DNA of 21,441 nucleotides, from assembly GCA_000827495.1 (NCBI GenBank), contig KN817558.1:290226-311666 (forward strand), in the 5' to 3' direction. Each line of letters starts with the position of its first letter. Position 1 is the stretch's first letter. Source of the stretch: Hypholoma sublateritium FD-334 SS-4. Lineage: Eukaryota; Basidiomycota; Agaricomycetes; Agaricales; Strophariaceae. The notes below the pieces were generated by a model. The model saw nothing but the letters and a program-made list of their open reading frames with translations, searched no databases and was not told the DNA's origin. The translations under genes and the position numbers were made by a program. Shown here in pieces: positions 9,343-18,943 of the stretch.

Positions 9343-10572
9343 GGAGCTACTAATGCAAGCTCAAGCATAGGGATTCATGGCTCCAGTGATGGTCAAGAGC
9401 TAAAGGTAAATCGATTAGCTAATACAACTGATGGGCAACATATGGACTCAGTCATGTGACTACTATCTGGCTACTGAACATGTATCTATCCATCCAGGTC
9501 ACAGGTCAGCAGGTTTCGAGACAAGGAAATATCTCCCTTATCTCGAATATCCACGTGAGCTCCATCACCTCGAGGTGTAGAAACCCTATGCCCATATTCT
9601 TGGCTTGTTAGAAATGATTTGTTATTATTTAGATTCGAGACTGAGACCACACAACTTGTACAGTATATAGCTAGNTAGAGAACATTTCTAAGAATCAATC
9701 AATTGTACCCTACATTTCTAAGAAGCGTCTCCAACAGGGAGGGGTGTTCAAAGAAACAAAGGATAAAATACAAGAGATTCTGTGCTTTGAATAAAAGGTT
9801 CATTGCATCGTGATTTCATGCAAGAATTTAGAGATTGTTTGAGTTTTTACGGTCCAACCGGGATCTGCATTTGGACACCGAGGAGGGTCCAAAGTGTTTT
9901 GGCAGATACCATCGAGAAAGATTCACAGTCGAAGGGACTTGCATCGGAATTCAGCAGACAATCTGTACCGCTGTCACACAGCACAAAAACTGGTTACCCC
10001 CAAAATAATAAATAAAACTTATACTACGTTCCGTGATCATCAGTGATAACAAGCTCATTGTGTAAAATCGTGTTGAGAAACAGTTGCTATTTGAATAATT
10101 CCCTATCAAATAACGAACTTGGGGCAGTGATAGTGATTCGAGATAGAACTGAGATAAAACAAAACTACCCTAGGGAGTACCACACACTTTAGATTTCTAT
10201 ACTGGTGAAGAGCGTCGCTCGATCCTAGTTAAGATCTCACTCCGTGGGTGTTTGTTTTGTTTTCGAGATTCGAGTCTAGACCCGCAGTCAGCCTCTCAGC
10301 GGTGGTGTTGTGTCAACCATAGCTGCTGCTGTAATCATGTATCAACCCTTGGAAGTGAGAGCAAATGGGATTCGGAAACTCTCCGGCCTCCCTCCACGGA
10401 GTCTATGGAGCCGGCACCTCACATGACGTCCGGCACATCACATGTCTTCGACTACGTGTCGCGTGTCGCACCAGTAGGAGGCAACAGTAATTAATATAGA
10501 TAGACAGCCAATTTAATCATTTCCTCCTACAAAACCATCTTTAAAACACTCTAAACTATCAACGAACAACAT
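9343..10572. other. Gene-free stretch, possible old LTR-element debris
   Basis: No frame longer than about 80 codons and none recognisable. The phrase TTCGAGA recurs (about 8932, 9516, 9634, 10136 and 10261), with GTCATGTGAC at 9451, giving the flavour of decayed LTR sequence, but no boundaries are visible. The last 150 bases are the 5' flank of the KDZ-type gene starting at 10573 and include TAATATAGATA near 10492 as a possible TATA region. Confidence 0.35.
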
Positions 10573-12191
10573 ATGGCAAATGGCGGTGTCAGCATGACGG
10601 AAATACATCAACTTCTTTCAGTTCACCCGGGGCTGTCAGATATCCTTTGTATGGAGGATGCCATGCGATTTATTCGACTCGCAACATCTTTAAAGAAGCA
10701 CATTATTCACGCGCAGAAACCAAGCTATGATGAAGTTCACCCACCCTCTGTACTACCTTGTGAAATCCATCAATTTCTGGGAAGCGCGATGAACTTGAGC
10801 TCGGACTTTATCAGTGGATGCTGGAAGGCCTTCCGTCAAACTGTTTGGGAGTATGATAGCAGTGAGCATAGCTCTGCAAGTGACGCATATATTTTCCATG
10901 AACACAGAGCAATGAACTGCCTCAGTAAGAGATATCATCACTCTTCATGCATCTCCATTAACTAATAACTACCAATTTAATAGCAATGCATGCATTGTAT
11001 CCTGTGGTTACGAAATGCAATAATCCTCTATGCACAGCGGAGAACAAGGTACTGAAAGCCACCTCAGAAACAGGTCAGAAAATTGTTTTATTTACGCTTG
11101 AGGATGGTGCATGTGCTACATATCACTTTAAACTTCGATGCTCAAGTAAGATCATAATTGTATATTGGGTACGGCTATCAACTAAAAGAGCTTTATAGCA
11201 TGCGAAACAACATATCACAATAACTACTCTGTCCATAGGAAAGTCCGAACCTATTATTCTGGTGTTCCTGAAGCTATCGAGGTCGGAAAGCACCAGTTTA
11301 TTGGTAGAGATATCGTTCAACTGTTTTTAAATCTGACACTTTTCTCCTGGTAAGTGCAGCTATTGAATTGCAAAAAAGCTATTGACATCTCAATAATTTT
11401 TACAGGACTTCCGTGTCTAATAGCGCAACAATTTATAACACCTCACTTGCTAAGCCCGTAAACCAGCCATCTCAATGGGGATTTTCATTCAATCTTTCTT
11501 CGGAGCACATTTGGAATGGCATCAGTCATCTTGCTATTCTTGAGCACTATGAGATTGAGAACCGCACCCTTGTCGTTCCTCATGACTGGAATCAAAAGGA
11601 CCGTCTCGTCGAACCTATTAAGGAACGGAATCGACTGTTTGCCGAGAAAGGACAACCAGAGTGGGCACATTATTGCGAAAAATGTGTCCGCTTTTTCAAA
11701 GATGAACATGGAATGCCACAATGTGTGTATTTGAATCTACTACCTACATATTGGACTTAATTTGATTTGTACAGACATGGTTCGTGCAATTGTCAGTGAC
11801 GGGATAACAATTGGTCATCCATGTTGCAATGTTGCGCACTGCTCCGAAGAGCTAGAACACAAGCGCAAGCATTTCTGTCCTGGTCAGGAATACCTTCAAG
11901 ATGTTTGCTCTGTTGAAGGCTGCTCTAAATCAATTGTGTCTGGGTCCATGGTGTGCAATGATCCTGAACACGGAGATATCTGGCGCAAATATCAAAGCCA
12001 AAATGGGGCTAACTTCCAGTTAAAGGGTCGATTGGAACGGAAGAATGTGTCAAATCCACCGGATGAAGACACATTGGATCAAATTCAGAAGCTGCAGGAT
12101 GCACCCGACGAAGGCATTGAAGAGCTTACATGTGAGCAAAAGTTGGCAGCAGGTATTCGTCAACTGTGTGCGCGCTTTGGACGACGACAGA

Positions 12192-12205
12192 CCCACAGTG
12201 AACAA
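12192..12205 (+). repeat. Target-site duplication, left copy (14 bp)
   Basis: CCCACAGTGAACAA here is repeated exactly at 13536-13549, on the far side of the inserted retroelement and its poly(A) tail. It codes for the TxSEQ part of the split KDZ-type protein. Confidence 0.93.
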
Positions 12206-13535
12206 GGGACCTGGTGGTGCAGTTAGCTGTATTGCTGGGAGTTGCCCTTGAGGGTGGCTGTGTACCATCCAAGAGGTGCTGGGTTCAATTCCCGGTCATA
12301 GCAGATACCATAAGTCTGTAGTCCAGTGGGCGGCCCGTTGGTTGGTTACCGGCTGGCACCTGTGGGTTCTGGGGGATTACATCGGGATCTTGGGGCAGGG
12401 TCAGGATCACCCTCTGACGCTAGCAAGCTGTAATGGCTGTGNGCGCAGTGAATCCTCACTTAACGNAACCTGGGGGATACTTGGATATATGATGGTCACA
12501 CGCCAGTGTCTGGAGAGCACTGCCACGGCCCGCGAAGCCATTCACCGGCCTCCGGGGTTGGCCTGGGTAGTCGTGGGGGAATGCGACTGTAGAGGTGGAG
12601 TCACGCCCACCGTATAGTTCAGACAGAGTGGCGCCTGTTGTGTTGGAAGCCCTTGATGGCCGCTTCGGCGGTTTGACCATAACAGTCAGGTAGTGCGGAT
12701 TAGTAGTGGGGGANTGGCACCCCCCCAGGGGATGGTAGCCACCAATGCAATCCGTAATAGACCTATGCGGAACCCCCCCCTTAGTAGATCGAAGGGGTTG
12801 AGCCTAGTGAACGGTCGCACCGGCAACTCGGTTGATAACTGAGGGATCTGAATCTGGGGGAAGCCAAGGGGCCTTAGTAGCCGGTAACCCCAGTGAACGG
12901 GTCCACCCACAAGGGTCCAAGGCTGGATAGGCGAGTAATTCCGGGGAGACCGTAACCAGGGAATAAAAACCAGCCAATAAGGCCACCCATGACCCAGGGA
13001 AGCAGAGCTACCCTCCACCCAAGCCCAATCGAAGGCTAAACCTGGGTCGGTTAGTCACGTGCAAATAAGGACAAGGCTTAGTAACTCCAGGTCCTTTCAG
13101 GGAAACACATACCTGGTAGGCGCGTGGCGAGACATAGAGCCTGGACACTCTGGGGATCCGGGCCCAATGGGCAATCCGAACCGAGTGCTGGGTAACGGGA
13201 AACAGGCTCGAACAATGGACATCCAGTACAGTCTGCGGGCCGTAGCCGGATGGGGTAGTCTCCCTACCCGGGCTCGAGCAAACTAAATCCTATGTCGGTT
13301 CATTGGGAATAATAAGCCCAGTATGAATCTAAGTTGATTCCAAGATCGCACAGCCGGGCCCCGCAAGGGCGCCTTGGGTAGCCTCCTCCACTTCGGTGGC
13401 AGGGGGCTATATCTCGCATAGTAGTGCATTAGCATACATCGATTGTAGTAGTGTACCCCGCGGGTTGTGTTCGAGCACCGCGCAATAAATGGGGGTGCCA
13501 ATGGGCCCTCAGATTTCAAAAAAAAAAAAAAAAAC
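12206..13535 (+). mobile_element. Non-autonomous retroelement: tRNA-like head, unknown body, LINE 3' tail, poly(A)
   Basis: This is a 1,330-bp insertion bounded by a 14-bp TSD and ending in A(17) plus one C. The head carries an A-box-like TGGTGCAGTTAG (12215-12226) and a B box GGTTCAATTCC (12282-12292), the internal RNA polymerase III promoter of tRNA genes and tRNA-derived SINEs. The last 101 bases before poly(A) (13417-13517) differ at only 6 positions from 20173-20273 in the LINE at 18944-20291, including AATAAA at 13484. The body has no long coding frame and includes G- and C-runs and three N bases. I read it as an unusually long SINE, or a composite that uses the LINE's enzymes through the shared tail. 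An internally deleted LINE with a tRNA-like 5' end is the alternative. Confidence 0.82.
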
Positions 13536-13549
13536 CCCACAGTGAACAA
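13536..13549 (+). repeat. Target-site duplication, right copy (14 bp)
   Basis: Exact repeat of 12192-12205, following the poly(A) tail (one extra C at 13535). Coding of the host gene resumes at 13550 with LMVRPCG in the same frame. Confidence 0.93.
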
Positions 13550-14266
13550 CTAATGGTCCGTCCATGCGGCATAATCGTTGCTCGTGCTACCTTTTTTGGC
13601 TCTGAAACTGTACCTCAAACAGTGGTAGGTTTTCGTCTATTTCTCATCAGTTTGAAATTAATCTGCTGTTTAATAGGCAATGCTCAAGCAAGTTTTTCGT
13701 GAGCCTGGATCTATGCCTGAATATTTCATCTATGACAATTGTTGCGGAGTATACAATCATCTTCGGGCAACAAATGATCCTCTACTCGACACTATCGGCT
13801 GTCCTGTGGATGTGTTTCACTATGATTGCAAGCACAAGGCTACAGACATTGTATGTCAAGAACACTGCAATCCCCACAAATTCCCTGAGCTTGTGAGCTC
13901 CAACGGTACTTGGTACTTCAATTCTTCCAAGTGCGAACAACATAATGCTTGGCTGGGTGGCTATCATGCCATTTTACGTGAAATGACGGCCTATCGGTAT
14001 GAATTCCTTCTTGACGAGCTAATACTGCGAAAGAACCGAATGATTGCTAAAAAATTGGACCGTGATGGACATGTGCCAGGACATATTCCCAATTTACAAC
14101 AGTATTCTTAATTTTAATTCCATTTGTATGCGCGTTTTTAAAAGGAGAAAGGTTACAAATTAATGATTGACAATGGACATGTAACAATACAACAGTTTTT
14201 ACAAAACGACAACAAGTAATAACGTATAGGAAAACATCAAGTCAGGCCTACGAAACAAGAGAAACA

Positions 14267-15912
14267 TTAGGCCCAGCCTAATTGACCTTTTCGCCATTTT
14301 GTCCATACAGCGTCTTCAGTACGAGGAAGATGAGAGGCATGCTGACGAACGTGTAATGGTAGCTTCATCCAAAATGTGCGGTTTTTGTGATATGTTGATT
14401 CCTTCCATGGCTTTCCTTGGAAGATGGTGAGAAAGCGATCTTGAAGTTTGCCACTACTCGGAACAAGCATTTCAAACGCTTTAGCCATATCACAAACATA
14501 GATACCATTTGGCCAGACAACATGGACTTCCAAGGGAGTATGAACAAATCCAAGGTCCCAGTTGCTGTCACAATCATCGTCAAGATCTTGAGAAAGCACA
14601 ACAGAAGATATACCAGGAGCCTTGGAAGGGGGCCTAGCTGGTGACGAAAGCATCGAGAGAGCTGGAGACGACTGGTGCAACTCCAAATCAAAACCATGCA
14701 AGCCAAGGCGAGGAGTTTTTGGCAAGGGTGAGAATGACAGAGAGTCAAGCCGACGCTTATGTGAAGACTGCGGTGTGGCATCAGGTAAGGAGATCGTCAC
14801 TGTATTCCTGTCCGGTCCAGCCAAGATTCCGCACTTGCGGATATATATCTTGCAATCAGTCTTCACAGCCATCGCAAAATTGAGGTTCGTGGTCCAAAAA
14901 CCGTTCCGAGGTGCATACAGTTCAAGCCCCAGAAGATCAGAAACCCCTAGAATATTGGCAAGGTCTGGAACTTGCACAAGATTAAGTGTCGGCCATGTTG
15001 AGATATCTTGAAGTGGGATCATCAGTGGTGAAGAATCATCATCGAGATACGCAACTAGAATAACAGAGTGGTTGATACACCGTTGATTTTCAGCACGCGA
15101 GAGCTCAAGTTGTTGACAATGTTCACGTTCCTTGCAGCGGCGAAGATAGTCATCTGCCAGAGCCTTGGGCACTGGCTTCCTGAATGTAAAGCCGTCAGAA
15201 ACAAAGGGCGATGGGTCTGATATTACAGGAACATTCACTTCCACAGCAGACGGAATAGTTTGAGTTTCTGAGAAAGCGGGCTGTGATAGAATGACGGTGT
15301 TTGAGTATAGCAAGGGAGCCGATGGAATAGGGCGAGCGAGATGTGCAGGATTGTCGGATGTTGATACTGGCCGTTGTCCCCCAGGGTTATGATTCTTGAA
15401 CTGACAGATAGCGGAGGATCGCTGACAGCATGGCTTGCACTTCCTATAGCTGCCTGAGGCTGTTCCTACACGTTTACACGAAGGTTCAGTACAACGTGGT
15501 TTTGATGATGTCCCAGCTGGCAAGCCTGTTGACTGCATAGCACTAGTTTGGGGTTGGCTTGTCAAATTTTCAGGGAAATTAAAGTGAGAAGGGCTCCTCG
15601 TAGAGGTTGGAGTCACTGGTGGCTGACTTGGCGAGGCCGTTGGGGGCCTTGGGGCCAGGGGAGAGCCTGCACGAACAGGTGAACTGCCAAAGATCTCGCT
15701 GGGATGAAGCCACAGAAAATGCGAGCATTTGTTACACTATTTAATGTCATCAGGAAAGGAGGTCTTCAGATATGAGCTATACATTGCACCCGCTGAAAGT
15801 ATTTCCCCCTGTTGCTACCAGTGCATGCAATCACCCGAGGGATGATCTCTGCACACCCAGCACCCGGACAGCGCATGAAATCCTGCTGATCTTCTTGTGA
15901 AAGGGGAATCAT
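14267..15912 (-). CDS. GRF zinc-finger protein with a second Cys/His cluster, 530 aa, two exons
   Basis: Exon 1 is 15912-15790, the intron is 15789-15737 (53 bp, GTGCAA donor, AATAG acceptor), and exon 2 is 15736-14267. Together they make 531 codons including the stop. The intron splits a GRF-type zinc finger: RCPGAGC (C15, C20), NRGKYF at 34-39, then CNKCSHFLW (C42, C45). GRF fingers are known for single-stranded DNA binding in topoisomerase III, APE2 and NEIL3. A second cluster has C123, C128, C141, C144, C145, C152 and H157 (RCTEPSCKR..KCKPCCQRS..CQFKNHN). The middle is Ser/Pro-rich. The C-terminus (about 450-520) has VVWPNGIYVCDMAKAFEML and a Trp/Arg-rich tail. The start is the ATG at 15912, right before the finger. 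Its 3' end faces the KDZ-type gene 155 bp away; repeat C abuts its promoter. The family is known to me only from mushrooms and its function is unknown. Confidence 0.8.
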
Positions 15913-16091
15913 GATTGTTGACAGCTCGAGAGAAGGAACCCAGTACGGCGGCAAAAGAAAGATAGGGCCCGGCGGCAGTGTGGACGTTGACAACGTCAGC
16001 GCGTGGACACCACAGTGGGAAACGATGGCTCTCGGGCGTGACTCTACAAAAAGCACGTGACTCTACGGACTTTACAAAATAGCGGGAGTTT

Positions 16092-16190
16092 CCAGTTCCC
16101 ATTTATTCTGTTGGAAGTTGCCAGACTAAGTTGTTATATTCACATGAGCAACTGCCCAAGGCCTTGGGCAGCTGCCCAACAGAAAATCTT
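16092..16190 (-). repeat. Dispersed palindrome-rich repeat, copy C (inverted)
   Basis: GAGCAACTGCCCAAGGCC followed by TTGGGCAGCTGCCCAACAG matches, in reverse complement, the part of copy A around 55-95. The outer part from CCAGTTCCC at 16092 is more diverged but in register with the CACCAGT terminus of copies A, B and D. It lies about 180 bp upstream of the GRF gene's start codon, with its terminus facing that gene. Confidence 0.55.
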
Positions 16191-16269
16191 AGCAGCCCAT
16201 GCTTACACTACACCGCCAAATGTACGATATCTAGAGGTCACATTTGAAAAATTCATTGGGTGAATATAG

Positions 16270-16980
16270 CAGCACACGTGAGTAGGGCCCAGAGCCAGCT
16301 ATATTTCAGCAGCAAAATTTGATGCCAGATTAGCTAGTGAGCATATGTACAAATGTGAAAAGTATGTAGCATACCAACTATTCAAAGTATTTTATCACAC
16401 GCACTTATCAGACTGCAAAAAAGCTCTTGGCCAGGTGGAAAATAAATTTAAAAACAGCTGGTCAACAGGAGTTCTAAGCACAAAAGTAGGGTGGCATGCA
16501 GGGTGCTTCCAATATTTTATCGCATGCACTTTTCGGATAGGTAAATGGCTGCATACCAGCTGCCAAATTAGATGTCAACTTGATGTCAGCTCAGGTGCAT
16601 GGCACTGTGTCCCACATCCAGCGGTCGCAGTTTCAGAATTTATTGCAGAGATATGCCATCGCACATGAGTAAGACATGGAGCCAGTTTCCTACCACAAAT
16701 TTATTTGGCTGTTAGATTGGCTGGTGGACCAATGGTGGACATGTGTTTAGATGTGATGTCTATGTAGTAGAAGTACCAAGTTCATAATTTTGTTCCATCC
16801 ATTTACCAGATGTAGAACCAGTTTCACCACAGCTGAGATACTTAATGTCTATTCAGCTGCATGGCAGATTTATAAACATGATATTCATGTAGAAGTATGT
16901 CTATTCTCCAGATTTTATTTCATCTGCATTACAGATACAAAACCAGCTCCATTAGCACCAAAATATTTGCTAATAATTTA
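16270..16980 (+). repeat. Diverged repeat units, no gene
   Basis: Related phrases recur: AGAGCCAGCTATATTTCAGCAGC near 16290, GGAGCCAGTTTCCTACCAC near 16680, AGAACCAGTTTCACCACAG near 16813 and AAAACCAGCTCCATTAGCACC near 16940. Two also share CGCACATGAGTA / GCACACGTGAGTA upstream. This looks like an old, irregular tandem or local duplication. No coding frame above about 107 codons and no recognised domain. Confidence 0.4.
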
Positions 16981-17095
16981 ATATTAATACACCTGGCTGG
17001 ATGAACACCAGTTTGGACTTGGTTTGGTGCACAAAAGCAAGCCAAAAGAGAGCTGGAATAATTGTATTGTATATCTACAACCATCTTGCCAAATT

Positions 17096-18670
17096 CTACT
17101 GATACTTTATATCACTTTCATCATGCTCTAGTGTAAATTTTATAGCTTCCTTCCTTGAACACAAACCAGATTGGAGATCCTTCCAAGCTTTTCGAAGTCG
17201 GCTGGAGGTAACAAATGCTACTACTCGCTGGCAAAAATCAGGGTCCAATTTTGACTTGGGGTCAAAATTGGGAAGACTAGTTCCAAATGCATCTTCTGGG
17301 AGCCAAACAATAAGTGTATTGGTGGCTTGTTGAATTTGGATACCATATTTTGAGAGGAAAAAGTGGCAGCCATCTAGTTCATTTGGAGTCCTGCAAGTCG
17401 TCCACATTATAGCGAACTGGTGAGGTTGCACTTCATAATGGCTAGGGCTGAAATGAAATTAGTGCACTAATCAGTTCAGGTACCTTCAGGCAATGTATCA
17501 AAAAATGCTTACCACAAATATTTTTCACCGATAACTACACCTGGTGGGGCAAGCTCAATGTCTGTGAAGTGAATCATCTTGCCATCAATAACCACTTGAT
17601 AAGTTCCCTCTGGTAGTTGGCAATTGCCATTCATCCATGGGGTACCTGATTCTGAAGCAAATCTATCGAAGTTGACCACAACCTCAGGAGGAAGTATCTT
17701 TCGCACCATTTGCCATGTGAGGGCAAACAAAGAGCTCACTTCTATGTTGGAGGCTTTGATCACAGCTTCGGTGAGGTGCTTAGTGATATTGTGAGCCCAA
17801 TCAAAGTGCGGGGAACTTCGCGAGCCAGCAGACCATCCCATTTGAACCAGTTTCCCGGTATCTTCTTTCTGAAGGAATGGCAAATGTCAGCAATGATCAC
17901 CACAGATTAGCTCCAAATAAAAAGGAACATACATGGACATTTCTGCCATCAGGAAGCTGGATGGCTGCAGCTGCATCTGCATATGCAACAGCAGTGTTGG
18001 ATGTGCAAAATTTCCGGATAACCAAGCCCACCAGCTTCCCCGATTTTGTTTGAAAGAAAGCACTTTCATCCAGACCGACATCTTTTACTAAATTTGCATG
18101 ATTGAGATCATGTATGGGATGCCTTGCTTTGTGCTTGTCTGGCTGATATCCATTTGCCAAGTGGTCCTCCCATTTGGTGTGTATTTCAGGTGACTCTGAG
18201 ATGTGGTGGTCAAGAGGTGGGTATGGGGTAGACAGAGGCTTTACGATGTGTGTTGGGATTGTCTGTAAAAATGCATCATGCAGGGATGGGTGCCAATTGA
18301 GTCTTGCTTCAGAAATGAACTGCCGCCTAGCTGCCCAAGCGCGCTGAACACCCTTCTTGTAGGATACAGCTGCAGCTTTTACAGAAGCATGGCTTTCCCC
18401 TCTTGCACAACATTCAGTAATTCCCCGGAAGAGACTGTTATCAGAAATCAACCCAAGCCCTTTCACGAGGCTGGCACAGGTGGTGTGCCGGATGTGGTCA
18501 ATAAACTGGCTTTTGTGGCCATTAATCGGCTGTCCCTAATCTCGCTGGGAACTGCCCATCCTGACAAGCAATGCACACCCCTGGTGGGCCGGCCCCATCA
18601 ACAATGAAAATGGCAGTGATGATTGGTGCCATCATTCTGCAGTGGATTGGCGGCAGGTTCTCCCAGGTAT
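17096..18670 (-). pseudogene. Truncated gene of an uncharacterised mushroom protein family
   Basis: Reading leftward, exons end at 17933, then 17868-17513 and 17447-17096 (introns 17869-17932 and 17448-17512, GT..AG, frame closed). The upstream exon is open from about 18528 to 17933 but has no ATG. Conserved blocks: HIRHTTCASLVKGLGLISD, GYQPDKHKARHPIH, KLVQMGWSAGSRSSPHFDWA, VVIDGKMIHFTDIELAPPG, then (after the intron) HYEVQPHQFAIMWTTCRT, KYGIQIQQATNTLIVW and AFGTSLPNF. I know this order of motifs from basidiomycete proteins of unknown function. Further upstream a Cys-containing frame (GPPGVCIACQDGQFPARLG, about 18535-18670) fits the same family but is out of frame, so a frameshift near 18521-18530 is likely. 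The copia LTR starts at 18700, probably cutting off the 5' end. Confidence 0.65.
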
Positions 18671-18699
18671 GCCCGTGCTGCGCAATCACATCTCAAATT

Positions 18700-18928
18700 T
18701 GTTAGAATTACCTTTTCAGTCTCAGATCATTCTGATCATGTGATGCATGTACTTGTAGCTGCAGAGCCTCGTCATGGAGTCCTTAGTTACTCACTTCGGA
18801 CTTCAGGCAAGTAGTGTTAGAAGTGCTCTTTCAGACTCAGACTGATGCAGTCACCTGACCTATGTACTTGTAGCTGTAGATAACCGCTTGAAGTCCTTAG
18901 TTACTCACTTTGGACTTCAGGCAAGTAG
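18700..18928 (+). repeat. Tandem duplication at the LTR start (115 + 114 bp)
   Basis: 18700-18814 and 18815-18928 both start TGTTAGAA, share GTACTTGTAGCTG, and end GTTACTCACTTYGGACTTCAGGCAAGTAG. The core GTTACTCACTTCGGACTTC occurs twice more after the LINE, at about 20311 and 20454, in a second tandem pair with a 143-bp period (20306 and 20449). Confidence 0.85.
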
Positions 18929-18929
18929 C

Positions 18930-18943
18930 ATAGCTCTGAATGT
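18930..18943 (+). repeat. Target-site duplication of the LINE, left copy
   Basis: ATAGCTCTGAATGT is repeated exactly at 20292-20305 after the LINE poly(A). The first A may belong to the tail, so the duplication is 13-14 bp. Confidence 0.92.

Larger units (their letters stand above)
10573..14111 (+). pseudogene. CxC5/CxC6 KDZ-associated transposase-like protein, split by a retroelement
   Basis: Exons are 10573-10924, 10984-11145, 11199-11349, 11406-11722, 11775-12205 continuing at 13550-13624, and 13677-14111. The five introns are 52-59 bp with GT..AG ends. Leaving out the insertion and one TSD copy gives exactly 641 codons, one frame. Motifs: a first cysteine cluster (KCNNPLC, RCSTCETTYHNNY, about residues 128-180), then VRTYYSGVPEAIEVGKHQF; a second cluster after residue 332 (SDGITIGHPCC..HC..FCPGQ..CSVEGCS..CNDPEH); and a C-terminal part with FIYDNCCGVY, DVFHYDCKHK, CQEHCNPHKFPEL and EQHNAWLGGYHAI. 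This is the architecture described as CxC5 and CxC6 clusters associated with KDZ transposases. Catalytic activity is not proven. The insertion after residue 471 (HSEQ) adds six codons and then TAG at 12224, removing the C-terminal part. Confidence 0.88.

Noticed and set aside
9100..10280. A defined Gypsy LTR
   Set aside because: GTCATGTGAC and TTCGAGA motifs are suggestive, but no TG..CA pair, primer site or duplication could be placed.
12206..12300. A functional tRNA gene
   Set aside because: A and B boxes are present, but the acceptor stem and anticodon arm do not fold properly and the segment is the start of a retroposed element.
13283..13549. Minus-strand frame over the retroelement tail (and its twin at 20075-20275)
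   Set aside because: Both are antisense readings of the same LINE 3' tail and poly(A), starting with a Phe run from the A-tract.
10573..14111. Autonomous KDZ DNA transposon with defined ends
   Set aside because: No terminal inverted repeats or target duplication could be found around the gene, so only the gene is claimed.
14267..15616. A 449-codon reading starting at 15616
   Set aside because: The codon there is GTG, not ATG, and the frame stays open to 15736, where an intron joins it to the GRF zinc-finger exon with ATG at 15912.
18700..18928. CRISPR-like or satellite array
   Set aside because: The repeats are long LTR-internal tandem duplications with only two units each, in a eukaryotic retroelement.
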